The notes under the pieces were generated by a model. It worked only from the letters and a program-made list of their open reading frames with translations. It was not told the origin of the DNA and did no database searches. A stretch of 64,000 nt of DNA from Streptomyces bicolor (lineage in GTDB: Bacteria > Actinomycetota > Actinomycetes > Streptomycetales > Streptomycetaceae). Positions 15,828 to 24,739 of the stretch are shown here, in pieces. The first letter of the stretch is position 1. Each line of letters begins with the position of its first letter. The DNA is taken from NCBI RefSeq assembly GCF_000719285.1, contig NZ_JOFS01000001.1, positions 62,001 to 126,000 of the forward strand, read 5' to 3'. The position numbers were made by a program, and so were the translations under genes.

Positions 15828-17654
15828 TTGCGCGAGTTCACCAACCCTCCGTTGGCGTTGGCGCCGCCCGTGGGCGGCCTGGCCGACGTCGTTTTCGAGC
15901 ATGCCCAGGACGACCCGCTGTATGTCGCCCTCGGCCGCAAGGACGACGGCGGGCAGTGGCGGGACGTCACCGCCGCCGAGTTCCGGGACGAGGTGCTCGC
16001 CCTGGCCAAGGGCCTGCTCGCCCGGGGCATCCGGTTCGGCGACCGGGTCGCGATCATGTCCCGCACCCGGTACGAGTGGACGCTCTTCGACTACGCGCTG
16101 TGGACCATCGGCGCCCAGGTCGTGCCGATCTACCCCACGTCCTCGGCCGAGCAGTGCTTCTGGACGCTGTACGACGCCGAGTGCTCGGCGGCGGTCGTCG
16201 AGCACGAGGACCACGCGATGACGATCGCCACCGTCATCGACCGGCTGCCCCGGCTGCACCAGCTGTGGCAGCTGGACTCGGGCGCCGTGCAGGAGCTCTA
16301 CGACGCCGGCGCCCACCTCGACGACGACGTGGTCCACCGCCACCGGCAGGCGGTCACCCCCGACTCCGTCGCGACGATCATCTACACGTCGGGGACGACG
16401 GGGCGCCCCAAGGGCTGTGTCATCTCGCACGGCAACTTCATGTACGAGGCCGACACGGTCATCGAGCGCTGGGAGCCGGTGTTCCACTCCAAGAAGGGCG
16501 ACGAGGCGGCGACCCTGCTGTTCCTGCCGCTCGCGCATGTCTTCGGGCGGATGGTGCAGGTCGCCGCGATCCGCGGCAAGGTGCGCTTCGGCCACCAGCC
16601 GCAGATGAACGCGGCCGCGCTGCTGCCGGACCTGGCCGCGTTCAAGCCGACGTTCTTCCTGGCCGTGCCGTACATCTTCGAGAAGGTCTTCAACGCCGCC
16701 CGGCGCAAGGCCGAGAAGGAGGGCAGGGCCGGCGCCTTCGAGAAGGCCGTCGAGGTCGCCGTGAAGTACGCGGACGCGGTGGAGGCCAAGGCGTGGGGCA
16801 TCGGCCCGGGCCCGTCGGCGGGGCTGCGGGTGCAGCACCAGCTCTTCGACAAGCTCGTGTACTCCAAGATGCGGGCCGCGATGGGCGGCCGTATCAAGCA
16901 GGCGATGACCGGTGGTTCGGCGATGGACCGGCGCCTCGGCCTGTTCTTCGCGGGCGCGGGCGTCCATGTCTACGAGGGCTACGGCCTCACCGAGTCCACG
17001 GCGGCCGCGACCGCCAACCCGCCCTATCGCACCCGTTACGGCACCGTCGGCCAGCCCATCCCGGGCATGACCGTGCACATCGCCGACGACGGTGAGATCT
17101 GGCTGCACGGCGCCAACATCTTCCAGGGCTACCTCAACAACCAGAAGGCCACCGACGAGGCCCTGCACGACGGCTGGCTGGCCACCGGCGACCTGGGCTC
17201 GCTCGACGAGGACGGCTACCTCACCATCACCGGCCGCAAGAAGGAGATCCTGGTCACCTCCGGCGGCAAGAGCGTCTCGCCGGGAGTGCTGGAGGAGCGC
17301 GTCCGCGACCATCCGCTGGTCGCCCAGTGCATCGTCGTCGGCAACGACCGCCCGTACATCGCGGCCCTGGTCACCCTCGACCAGGAGGCCGTCGAGCACT
17401 GGCTGATGATGCGCGACAAACCCGCGATGACACCGGCGGAGCTGGTCCGCGACGCGGACCTGGAGACCGAGGTGCGGCGCGCGGTGGTCGCCGCCAACAC
17501 CCTTGTCTCACAGGCCGAGTCGATCCGCACGTTCCGCATCCTCGCCCAGCCGTTCACCGAGGAGCACGGACTGCTCACGCCCTCGCTGAAGCTGAAGCGC
17601 AAGGCGATCGAGAACGCGTACTCGGCCGAGGTGGAGGCGCTGTACCGCGCGTGA
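15828..17654 (+). CDS. Long-chain fatty acid-CoA ligase (AMP-forming)
   Basis: The 608-residue protein is an ANL-family acyl-CoA synthetase, which activates a fatty acid with ATP and CoA. The P-loop IIYTSGTTGRPKG is at about residue 184. The YEGYGLTES motif, the hinge TGDLGSLDEDGYLTITGRKKE and the C-terminal region LKLKRKAIE are also present. The best start is TTG at 15828, because the sequence MREFTNPPLALAPPVGGLAD from there resembles family N-termini, with GAGCGGGG upstream. It stands alone on the strand, with an aldo/keto reductase gene following after 100 bases. Confidence 0.9.
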   Translation: MREFTNPPLALAPPVGGLADVVFEHAQDDPLYVALGRKDDGGQWRDVTAAEFRDEVLALAKGLLARGIRFGDRVAIMSRTRYEWTLFDYALWTIGAQVVPIYPTSSAEQCFWTLYDAECSAAVVEHEDHAMTIATVIDRLPRLHQLWQLDSGAVQELYDAGAHLDDDVVHRHRQAVTPDSVATIIYTSGTTGRPKGCVISHGNFMYEADTVIERWEPVFHSKKGDEAATLLFLPLAHVFGRMVQVAAIRGKVRFGHQPQMNAAALLPDLAAFKPTFFLAVPYIFEKVFNAARRKAEKEGRAGAFEKAVEVAVKYADAVEAKAWGIGPGPSAGLRVQHQLFDKLVYSKMRAAMGGRIKQAMTGGSAMDRRLGLFFAGAGVHVYEGYGLTESTAAATANPPYRTRYGTVGQPIPGMTVHIADDGEIWLHGANIFQGYLNNQKATDEALHDGWLATGDLGSLDEDGYLTITGRKKEILVTSGGKSVSPGVLEERVRDHPLVAQCIVVGNDRPYIAALVTLDQEAVEHWLMMRDKPAMTPAELVRDADLETEVRRAVVAANTLVSQAESIRTFRILAQPFTEEHGLLTPSLKLKRKAIENAYSAEVEALYRA

Positions 17655-17754
17655 GGTCGATCCCGGCGGATTCTCCGGTCAGGAATGCATCGCGGCCCGT
17701 GATCGTTGACGATGGGGAGTACCACCTGACGACAACCGTAAGGATCAAGAGCTC

Positions 17755-18591
17755 GTGAGCAGCAAGGTCCCCCCGATCACCCTCAACAACGGCGTCGAGA
17801 TGCCCCAGCTGGGCTTCGGCGTCTGGCAGGTGCCGGACGACGAGGCGGAGCAGGCCGTCACCACGGCGCTGGAGGCCGGGTACCGCAGCATCGACACAGC
17901 GGCGATCTACGGCAACGAAGAGGGCACCGGCAAGGCCATCGCCGCCTCCGGCGTCCCCCGCGAGGACATCTTCGTCACCACCAAGCTCTGGAACAGCGAC
18001 CAGGGGTACGACTCCACGCTGCGTGCCTTCGACGTGTCGATGGAGAAGCTGGGCCTGGACTACCTCGACCTGTACCTCATCCACTGGCCGCTGCCGGCCC
18101 GCGGCACCTACGTCGACACGTACAAGGCCTTCGAGAAGCTCCACGCGGACGGCCGGATCCGCGCGATCGGTGTCTCCAACTTCCTTCCGGAGCACCTCGA
18201 GCGGCTGATCGGCGAGACGTCGGTCATCCCGGCGGTCAACCAGATCGAGCTGCACCCGCACCTGCAGCAGCACGCCTCCCGCGCCTTCCACGCCGAGCAG
18301 GGCATCGCCACCGAGGCCTGGTCGCCGCTCGGCCAGGGCAAGGGTCTGCTGGAAGTTCCGGCGATCGTCGCCATCGCGCAGAAGCACGGCCGCACGCCGG
18401 CCCAGATCGTGCTGCGCTGGCATCTGCAGCTGGGCAACGTCGTGATCCCGAAGTCCGTGACCCCGTCGCGGATCAAGGAGAACATCGAGGTCTTCGACTT
18501 CAGCCTGGACGACGAGGACCTCGCCGCGATCAGCGCCCTGAACGAGGACCGGCGCATCGGCCCGGACCCGGCCGCGTTCGACATGGCCTGA
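17755..18591 (+). CDS. Aldo/keto reductase
   Basis: The 278-residue protein is a full-length (alpha/beta)8-barrel AKR of the 2,5-diketo-D-gluconate reductase type. Signatures are YRSIDTAAIYGNEEGTG with the catalytic Asp and Tyr, VTTKLWN with the Lys, LIHWPLP with the His, and the NADPH-binding VIPKSVTPSRIKEN block. It should reduce aldehydes or ketones with NADPH. The GTG start follows AAGGATC. A strong hairpin follows the stop. Confidence 0.9.
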   Translation: MSSKVPPITLNNGVEMPQLGFGVWQVPDDEAEQAVTTALEAGYRSIDTAAIYGNEEGTGKAIAASGVPREDIFVTTKLWNSDQGYDSTLRAFDVSMEKLGLDYLDLYLIHWPLPARGTYVDTYKAFEKLHADGRIRAIGVSNFLPEHLERLIGETSVIPAVNQIELHPHLQQHASRAFHAEQGIATEAWSPLGQGKGLLEVPAIVAIAQKHGRTPAQIVLRWHLQLGNVVIPKSVTPSRIKENIEVFDFSLDDEDLAAISALNEDRRIGPDPAAFDMA

Positions 18592-18610
18592 CGCCGCTTC
18601 GGTACGACGC

Positions 18611-18646
18611 TCCGCCCGCCGCTCGGCTGCCCGAGCGGCGGGCGGA
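18611..18646. terminator. Strong bidirectional terminator hairpin
   Basis: A 16-base perfect stem begins TCCGCCCGCCGCTCGG, with a four-base CTGC loop. It sits between two convergent genes that stop at 18591 and 18662, so it can end both transcripts. Confidence 0.85.
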
Positions 18647-18661
18647 CGTGTACGGCTCTCC

Positions 18662-19273
18662 TCAGTCGCCGCGTACGTCGGTGTGGACCACCTCGAACTC
18701 CTCCAGCCCGGTCACGGTCACATGCGCCTTGGCCGCTCCCTCGTGCCGGGCGGCCGCCTGGCCCGCGCGGGACGCCGCGAGGGAGGCCTGGTCGACGAAG
18801 GTGTTCCCGACCAGTCCGCGCCCCCGCTCCCGGTCGACCAGAAGGACCGCCCTGGCCAGTCCCGAGAGAGTCTCGATCTTGGGAATCACCGTCGTCCGGA
18901 ACGTGTCGGCCAGCAGGTCGGTGTCCATGGGGTCGAACTCCAGCCTGGTGAGGCGCAGTCCGCCGCCCGGCTGCGGCTGCTGGATCTGGTGGAAGACCAG
19001 TGCCTCGTAGTTGTCGACGGCCAGGGTCCCCGCGAACGGGTCCAGCATCGCCGCCCGCCGTTCCCGCAGCACCTCGTCGCTGTTGCGCCGGGCCTCCTCC
19101 GTCTCCCACCAGCTCGCCGCGAGCAGCTTGCCGAGCGTCCGGTCCACGAAGACACTCGCTCCGCGGTATCCCGGACGGTCCTCCAGCAGGTCCCGCCCCT
19201 CGGTGTTCATAGCCCTGATGGCCGTGTCGATCTTCGTGGGATCGCCGGTCGCGTAAATGGCGCGTACGAACAT
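18662..19273 (-). CDS. Antibiotic biosynthesis monooxygenase-like (ABM) protein, two tandem domains
   Basis: The 203-residue protein looks like two ferredoxin-like dimeric alpha/beta-barrel halves. The first (FVRAIYATGDPTKIDTAIRA, then GYRGASVFVDRTLGKLLAASWWE) has the typical ABM layout of a central W-bearing strand; the second half begins near LRLTRLEFDP. Such folds serve as small monooxygenases, heme-degrading enzymes or binding proteins. No catalytic residues are firmly recognisable. I chose the ATG at 19273 because GGAGGTGTC precedes it directly. It diverges from the chitosanase gene. Confidence 0.65.
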   Translation of the reverse strand: MFVRAIYATGDPTKIDTAIRAMNTEGRDLLEDRPGYRGASVFVDRTLGKLLAASWWETEEARRNSDEVLRERRAAMLDPFAGTLAVDNYEALVFHQIQQPQPGGGLRLTRLEFDPMDTDLLADTFRTTVIPKIETLSGLARAVLLVDRERGRGLVGNTFVDQASLAASRAGQAAARHEGAAKAHVTVTGLEEFEVVHTDVRGD

Positions 19274-19364
19274 GACACCTCCAGAAACCGGGCGAATGTC
19301 CGAAATCTTTGACACGACCAGTCTTCTACTGGGGTCCTGACGCCGCAATCAGCACCGGCTCGGG

Positions 19365-19381
19365 TAAGGAAACCTTCCTGA
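19365..19381 (+). promoter_or_regulatory. Candidate CsnR-type operator before the chitosanase gene
   Basis: TAAGGAAACCTTCCTGA is an imperfect palindrome (AGGAA-ACC-TTCCT core). It resembles, as I recall it, the TTAGGAAA/TTTCCTAA operator of the ROK-family repressor CsnR described upstream of Streptomyces chitosanase genes. It ends 29 bases before the chitosanase start codon. Confidence 0.5.
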
Positions 19382-19410
19382 CAGACCTGAGGAGAAGGGC
19401 CCCATCGCAC

Positions 19411-20103
19411 GTGCATCTCCGAAAACGAACCCTGACCGCGGCCTCCGGCGCCGCTCTACTCGCCGCCGGACTGCTCCCCGCGACGGCGTCCGGCACGCCG
19501 CAACCGCCGCCTCTCGAGGCACCGGTCGGCGCGGCCGACCTGCTCGCGAAGGTGACGATCTGTGCGCAGATCTCGAACGGCAGGTACCGCACCGACGAAC
19601 GGGCCGCAGCCACCGTTCCGGTGTGCGGCAAGCACGGCGCCGTCTTCTGGAAGGCCGACATGGACATCGACTGCGACGGCCAGCGCACCGACATGTGCAA
19701 CGAGAACACCGACCCCTGGTTCCAGGCCGAGACGGCGTTCCACCAGTCCGACGGCAGGCCGCTGAGGTCCGAGACGCTGCCGTACGTCGTCGTCCCGGGC
19801 GTCAGCGCCACGTGGGACTACAAGGCGGCGGACATCACGGGCGGCAGCGTGGCCGCCGTCATCCACGACGACCAGATCCTGTACGCCGTCGTGGGCGACG
19901 TCGGCCCCGGGAACGTCATCGGCGAGGCCTCGTACGCCGCCGCCGAGGCCCTCGGCATCGACCCCGACCCGGCGACCGGCGGCACCGGCTCCGGAGTGAC
20001 GTACATCCTCTTCAGGAACTCCCAGGTCACGCCCATCGAGAGCCACGAGGCGGCGGTGTCGCTGGGCGAGAGACTGGCGAGGGAGTTCGTTCAGGACAAC
20101 TGA
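19411..20103 (+). CDS. Secreted chitosanase, glycoside hydrolase family 75
   Basis: The 230-residue protein begins with a signal peptide (RKRTLTAASGAALLAAGLLPATASG). The GH75 block GAVFWKADMDIDCDGQ, containing the catalytic-region acidic residues, is followed by DPWFQAETAFHQSDG and a C-terminal YAVVGDVGPGNVIGEAS. It should cut chitosan outside the cell. I chose GTG at 19411 because the signal peptide follows directly; AGGAGAAGGG lies 11-20 bases upstream. A longer frame from 19309 would place non-signal sequence before it. The gene converges on an SDR gene with only 13 bases between. Confidence 0.88.
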   Translation: MHLRKRTLTAASGAALLAAGLLPATASGTPQPPPLEAPVGAADLLAKVTICAQISNGRYRTDERAAATVPVCGKHGAVFWKADMDIDCDGQRTDMCNENTDPWFQAETAFHQSDGRPLRSETLPYVVVPGVSATWDYKAADITGGSVAAVIHDDQILYAVVGDVGPGNVIGEASYAAAEALGIDPDPATGGTGSGVTYILFRNSQVTPIESHEAAVSLGERLAREFVQDN

Positions 20104-20116
20104 GCGCGGAGCTACG

Positions 20117-20818
20117 TCAGTTGGGTTGTCCGAGCGGCCGTACGACGACGGTGTTGACGTCGACGCCGTCGGGCTGCCGGACAGCCCACACGACCGAGTC
20201 GGCGATCTGGTCGGCGGTGAGCAGACGGCCCGGCGGCAGGCTGCCGTAGCCGTCCCAGAACGGTGTCTCCACCCGGCCGGGCGCGACCAGGGTCACGCCG
20301 ACGCCCCACTCGGTGACCTGCCGCCGGGTGTTCTCGGCGAGCCCGGTCACCGCCCACTTCGTGGCCCCGTAGAGATTGCCCGGCCCGTGCACGAACCCGG
20401 CGACGCTGCCGACGAGGACGATCCGGCCGCGGGTCTCCCTGAGGGCGTCGATGGAGGCGCGGATGAGCAGGGCCGGGCCGAGGACGTTGGTGAGCACCAT
20501 CTCGGCCCAGCCGGCCGGGTCTCCCTCGGCGACCGTGTCGTGGGTGGCGACACCGGCGTTGGCGACGACGGTGTCCAGTCGGCCGAAGGCCTTGAGCGTC
20601 GTGTCGACGGCCGCCTGGACGTCACCGTGGTCCGCCGTGTTCCCGGCGATCGTCAACAGGCCCTCGGGTTCCCCGAGTTCCTCGGCGAAGCCACGCAGCC
20701 GTGCCTTGCCGCGCCCGGTCACGGCGACCCGGTGGCCGGCGTCGAGGAGCTGCCTCGCGACCGCGGCGCCGATTCCGCTGCCGCCGCCGGTGATGAGTGC
20801 GACCGGAGAGTCGGTCAT
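20117..20818 (-). CDS. Short-chain dehydrogenase/reductase
   Basis: The 233-residue protein is a classical SDR. It has the NAD(P) motif TGGGSGIG at residues 11-18, the NAGVA block at about 81, the active-site Ser in LVGSVAGF, and the catalytic YGATK. The substrate is unknown. The start codon follows an ACAGGGGG ribosome binding site that lies inside a perfect hairpin (20824-20848), which suggests control of translation or a regulator site at this leader. Confidence 0.9.
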   Translation of the reverse strand: MTDSPVALITGGGSGIGAAVARQLLDAGHRVAVTGRGKARLRGFAEELGEPEGLLTIAGNTADHGDVQAAVDTTLKAFGRLDTVVANAGVATHDTVAEGDPAGWAEMVLTNVLGPALLIRASIDALRETRGRIVLVGSVAGFVHGPGNLYGATKWAVTGLAENTRRQVTEWGVGVTLVAPGRVETPFWDGYGSLPPGRLLTADQIADSVVWAVRQPDGVDVNTVVVRPLGQPN

Positions 20819-20823
20819 GGTTA

Positions 20824-20872
20824 CCCCCTGTGTGTGTCGAACAGGGGGGAGTAGACCAGTTGGAGAGCTCTC
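20824..20872 (-). promoter_or_regulatory. Leader hairpin over the SDR ribosome binding site, plus GAGAGCTCTC palindrome
   Basis: On the gene's strand, CCCCCTGT pairs exactly with ACAGGGGG across a nine-base loop, and the second arm is the ribosome binding site of the SDR gene. Upstream, the perfect palindrome GAGAGCTCTC (20863-20872) lies just after a TTGACT -35-like box. This suggests regulated transcription, for example by an HxlR- or MarR-type protein, together with possible masking of the ribosome binding site. Confidence 0.5.
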
Positions 20873-20939
20873 GAAGTCAAGGGCTCCGCAACGGCCTACG
20901 CGCCACCGGCCGGCGGTCGAACGGGCGCGCTGACCGGCG

Positions 20940-21836
20940 TCACCTCGTCCGCACCGCCGTGTACACCGTCTGCGCCGCCAGGACGAACAGGTCCGGCCGG
21001 TGGTGCACACTCGCCTTGTCGTCCGGGTCGAGGAGCCGGTCGAGGGTCGCGCGGTCGTCGGCGTCGAGGTGGTCGCCAATGCCCTCACGGGTGCGGGTCA
21101 GGGAGGCGACGACGTAGGCGCGGGCGCGGTCCGTGGTCGGGGCGGGCAGGTCGAGGAGGAAGGTGCGGGTGCCGGTGGGACGCAGGCCGGCGGCGGTGAG
21201 CAGGGCGGGCCAGTCCTCGGTCTCGGCGACGGAGCCCGGCAGGTCCGCGCGCATCGCGGCGAACCGCTCCTCCTCCAGGACGTCGAGGCGGGCCTGCAGG
21301 CCGGGCCGCCCGAAGCCGAGGTCGCGCGGGAGGAAGCGGGCCGGGAGGCCGCCCTCCTGGAGGGCCAGCGTGCCGCCGTGCGTGAGGCGGGCGGCGAACG
21401 CGGTGAGGGCGGCGCGCTGGTCGCCCAGGTGGTGCAGGCTGCGGCCGGCCCACAACAGGTCGGCCGGGTAGTCCAAGTCGTCCAGGACACCCGGGAGTTC
21501 GCCGGTGAGCGTGCCGAAGCGGTCCGCGACCCCGAGCCGCTCGGCCCGTGCCCGGGCACGCTCGAGGAGCGGCCCGGAACCGTCGACGGCGACGATCCGG
21601 GCGCCGGGGAAGGTGTCGGCGAGCAGGCAGGCGAAGACGCCGGGCCCGCTGCCCACGTCGACGATCAGCCCCGGCTCGGTCTGCCGCTTGGCCAGCCAGG
21701 CCAGGGCGTGCTCGTACAGGGGCGTGAACAGCTCCGCCTGCGCCTCCAGGAGCGGGGCCATCTCGCTCCAGTCGATGTCGGTGTGGTCGTGGTGGTGGTG
21801 ACCGCCGTGGTGGTCCGCGTGGTGGTGGTGCGCCAT
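20940..21836 (-). CDS. Class I SAM-dependent methyltransferase with His-rich N-terminus
   Basis: The 298-residue protein has the SAM motif I LIVDVGSGPGVFACLLAD at about residue 57, followed by VDGSG and the LLWAGRSLHHL block. It is a typical Rossmann methyltransferase. The first 18 residues (MAHHHHADHHGGHHHHDH) contain eleven His, which resembles a natural metal-binding tail. The start ATG has GAGGAG upstream. The target of methylation is unknown. It is divergent from the dioxygenase-like gene at 21974. Confidence 0.85.
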   Translation of the reverse strand: MAHHHHADHHGGHHHHDHTDIDWSEMAPLLEAQAELFTPLYEHALAWLAKRQTEPGLIVDVGSGPGVFACLLADTFPGARIVAVDGSGPLLERARARAERLGVADRFGTLTGELPGVLDDLDYPADLLWAGRSLHHLGDQRAALTAFAARLTHGGTLALQEGGLPARFLPRDLGFGRPGLQARLDVLEEERFAAMRADLPGSVAETEDWPALLTAAGLRPTGTRTFLLDLPAPTTDRARAYVVASLTRTREGIGDHLDADDRATLDRLLDPDDKASVHHRPDLFVLAAQTVYTAVRTR

Positions 21837-21973
21837 GCCAGTCAGCCTCTCCTCGGGATGGGGCCAGCGTGCGCCGACGCACCGCCGAGGGGCCACTGTC
21901 ATTGCCGCAACGGCAAAAAAGGCCGCGGGAAAATGGGATGCGGGCCGGATGGCCGGTCCCCCACGATGGCCCG

Positions 21974-22744
21974 ATGGACGACGAGATGGTGGAGCGCTTC
22001 CTCGAGGACGGGTTCGTGAGGATCGAGGGCGCCTTTCCGCCACGTGTCGCCGAGCACTGCGCCCGGCTGCTGTGGCGGGAGACGGGGTACGACCCGCAGG
22101 ACCCGGGCACCTGGAAGGCCCCCGTGCACTGGGTGTACGACATGGCGCAGGGCCCGTTCGCGGCCGCCGTGAACACGCCCGTCCTGCACGACGCCTTCGA
22201 TGTGCTGGTGGGCGAGGACCGCTGGCAGTCGCGCTACTCGCTGGGCAGCTTCCCGCTGCGGTTCCCGCACGAGGAGGAACCGGACGACGCGGGCTGGCAC
22301 ATCGAGGGCAGTTACGTGCCCGAGGGCGCCGAGCACCCTCATACGAACCTGCGCTCCAAGGACCGTGCGCTGTTGATGCTGTTCCTGTTCAGCGAGGTCA
22401 CCCAGGACGACGCCCCCACCCGCATCCGGGTCGGCTCCCATCTCGACGTACCGCCGGTCCTGGAGCCGTACGGCGAGTCCGGTGCCTCCTTCCTCGAGCT
22501 CGGCCCGAAGGTCGCCGAGGCCTCCGCGCACCGCCCGCTCGCCCACGCCACCGGCCGCCCCGGCGACGTCTACCTCTGCCACCCCTTCCTGGTCCACGCG
22601 GCCCAGCCCAACCACGGCATCCGCCCCCGCTTCATGGCGCAGCCGCCGCTGCACCCGACGGAGCCGCTGGAGCTGGAGCGCCCCGACGGCAACTACTCAG
22701 CGGTGGAGTTCGCGATCCGCCGGGGCCTGGCCAAGGAGAACTGA
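21974..22744 (+). CDS. Phytanoyl-CoA dioxygenase-family Fe(II)/2-oxoglutarate oxygenase
   Basis: The 256-residue protein opens with FLEDGFVRIEGAFPP, typical of PhyH proteins. Iron ligands appear as His and Glu in GWHIEGSYV and the distal His in YLCHPFLVHAAQPN. The 2-oxoglutarate-binding Arg follows in HGIRPRF. Note that the usual HxD is HxE here. It should hydroxylate a small organic substrate. The start is ATG at 21974 by comparison with family N-termini; two other ATGs lie just upstream. It converges on the GH6 cellulase gene. Confidence 0.82.
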   Translation: MDDEMVERFLEDGFVRIEGAFPPRVAEHCARLLWRETGYDPQDPGTWKAPVHWVYDMAQGPFAAAVNTPVLHDAFDVLVGEDRWQSRYSLGSFPLRFPHEEEPDDAGWHIEGSYVPEGAEHPHTNLRSKDRALLMLFLFSEVTQDDAPTRIRVGSHLDVPPVLEPYGESGASFLELGPKVAEASAHRPLAHATGRPGDVYLCHPFLVHAAQPNHGIRPRFMAQPPLHPTEPLELERPDGNYSAVEFAIRRGLAKEN

Positions 22745-22773
22745 CCAACCCCGGCGGACGACGACGCCCTATA

Positions 22774-22843
22774 GGGGCGCGGGGCTGTATCCATATGCGG
22801 CTCCACCGCGCGGGCGCGACCAGCCGCACACGGCCCGCAGTCG
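22774..22843. repeat. Dispersed intergenic repeat, copy 1
   Basis: The run starting GGGGCGCGGGGCTGTATCC and ending near CCCGCAGTCG matches, in reverse complement, the run at 27893-27963. Conserved cores are GCGGCT and GGGCGCGACCAGCC. The two arms GCGGCT and AGCCGC can pair. It lies between convergent genes. I recall similar sequences as common intergenic elements in Streptomyces. Confidence 0.7.
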
Positions 22844-22854
22844 CAGTCCCCGCG

Positions 22855-24576
22855 TCACGACAACGGCGGGTACGCGTTCTGCATCAGCTGCTGGAACTGC
22901 GCCGAGAACCAGTGCCCGGACAGCGGAGCGTTCGGCAGGGCGCCGGACATGTTGTTGTTGTTGCGCGGGTTACCCGTGTACGTCGGGTCGCACATCCGGT
23001 CGAAGCCCTTGCCCTCGTCGTTCGGGATCTCCGAGCTGGCGCCGTCGGACTCACCCGGCGGCTTCATCCACACATAGGCGTCGATCCCGGCCGCCGGGCT
23101 GGCCTGCGGCCGCTCACCGAGGCCGGCTCCCGACTGGTTGCACCAGTTGCCGACGTGGATGCGCCGGTCGATACGACCGCCCTCGATGTAGGTGTTCACG
23201 TCCGTCATGGCACCGGGACCGGTCGGCCGCGCGGTGCCGCCCCAGCCGTTGCGCGAGGTGTCGATGAGCATGCCGACGCCCGAGGGGAAGCCCTGGTTCA
23301 CGGCCTCCTGGCGGAAGGCCTGGGCGTAGGACAGCTCGTCGACGTACCGGTTCCAGTCCACCCACTTCGACTCGCGCACGGACTTGCCGTTCACGGAGTC
23401 GTTGACGGTGAAGTACTGCTCCTTGAGCGCGCTGTAGTTGGCCGTGTTGGTGATGAAGCCGGCCACGTCGCCCACGGTCGCGCCCTCGGCGGTCGCCGCC
23501 TGCTTGATGATCTGGACGGTCGCCGGGAAGTTGTCGTCCCAGCCGAGCCAGCCGTGGTGCCCGGCGTCCACGTAGTTGTAGACGTTGGCGATGTCACCGA
23601 GCTTGTTCAGCGCGTAGCCGACGCCCTTGATGTAGTTGCCGTTGGCCTTCATCGTGTCGCAGTTCGGCGTGGCGGTGGGCCGCGGCGTGACGTTGGTGAT
23701 GAGGTTCGGCAGGGAGTCGAGCTCGACCGTGTTGACGATCCGCAGCGAGGCGTACTTGGGGTCGGCGAGGATCGCCGCGATCGGATCGATGTACTGCGTC
23801 TTGTACTTGTCGATCTCGTCCGCTTTCAGCTCTCCGTTGGAGGCGAGAGCCGAGCAGTCGCGGCCGGGCAGGTTGTAGATCACCAGCTGGACGACCAGCT
23901 CGCCGCTGCCCTTCTGCCTCAGGGCCTCGTCGAGATGGGCGCGCAGCCCCATCTTGCCGCCAGCGCCGTTGATGGCGGCGGTCCGGTCCAGCCACACACC
24001 GGTCGGCTGGTTGGCGATCCGGCTGCCGCCCGGCTCGGCGGCGGCATTCGCGGACCACTCCGGGTTCACGTACACCTTGGCGCCGGAGTACGGGTTGTCG
24101 GCCTTCGGACCGGTCGGGTCGGGGTCCGGCGGATCCGTGGGGCCGCCACCGCCGTCGTCGACGTTGCAGGTCACGCCGTCGAGGGTGAAGGTGGCGGGGA
24201 TCGCGTTGGTGCCGCTGTAGGTGCCCTGGAAGCCGAAGCTGACCGAACCGCCGGTCGACAGGGTCCCGTTGTAGGTCTCGTTGGTGGCGGTCACGGCCGC
24301 GCCGCTCTGGGTGAGCTTCGCGTTCCAGCCGCTGGTGACCTTCTGGTTTCCGGCGTACGACCACTTCACCGACCAGTTGGACTTGGCGGCACCGCTGTTG
24401 GTGACCGTCACGGCGGCGGTGAAGCCGGTGTCCCACTGGTTCTGCACCTTGTAGTCGACGGTGCAGGGGACTGCCGCCGGGCCGGCGTCCGCGGGGACGG
24501 TCGCGGCGAGCGCGGTCCCCGAGGCACCGGCGACCAGCGCCAGGGCGGCGAGCATCGCTGTTCTGGTACGACTCAT
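22855..24576 (-). CDS. Secreted cellulase/cellobiohydrolase, GH6 with N-terminal CBM2
   Basis: The 573-residue protein has a signal peptide to about residue 30, then a CBM2 cellulose-binding module (about 37-138) with conserved Trp residues and a Cys pair. A Pro/Asp/Thr linker (TDPPDPDPTGP) follows. From about 165 a GH6 catalytic domain follows, with VELDSLPNLITN, YNYVDAGHHGWLGWDDN and IDAYVWMKPPGESDG blocks. GH6 enzymes hydrolyse cellulose to cellobiose with inversion, often from the non-reducing end. The ATG follows AAGGAA. A CebR-like box lies about 165 bases upstream in the region shared with the divergent GH48 gene. Confidence 0.93.
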   Translation of the reverse strand: MSRTRTAMLAALALVAGASGTALAATVPADAGPAAVPCTVDYKVQNQWDTGFTAAVTVTNSGAAKSNWSVKWSYAGNQKVTSGWNAKLTQSGAAVTATNETYNGTLSTGGSVSFGFQGTYSGTNAIPATFTLDGVTCNVDDGGGGPTDPPDPDPTGPKADNPYSGAKVYVNPEWSANAAAEPGGSRIANQPTGVWLDRTAAINGAGGKMGLRAHLDEALRQKGSGELVVQLVIYNLPGRDCSALASNGELKADEIDKYKTQYIDPIAAILADPKYASLRIVNTVELDSLPNLITNVTPRPTATPNCDTMKANGNYIKGVGYALNKLGDIANVYNYVDAGHHGWLGWDDNFPATVQIIKQAATAEGATVGDVAGFITNTANYSALKEQYFTVNDSVNGKSVRESKWVDWNRYVDELSYAQAFRQEAVNQGFPSGVGMLIDTSRNGWGGTARPTGPGAMTDVNTYIEGGRIDRRIHVGNWCNQSGAGLGERPQASPAAGIDAYVWMKPPGESDGASSEIPNDEGKGFDRMCDPTYTGNPRNNNNMSGALPNAPLSGHWFSAQFQQLMQNAYPPLS

Positions 24577-24739
24577 GAGTGCGGTTCCTTCTTGGTTGCG
24601 GGTGCTGACGGTCCATCCGTGCAGGGCGCGCAAGAGGCAAGGAGGAGGTGCCGACGACGGCTAAAAGTACTGAACGCGGGGGGTGTCGCCTGAGCGACTC
24701 CTCGCAGCTCGAGCCCGCCGGGACGGACGCGTCGACTGA

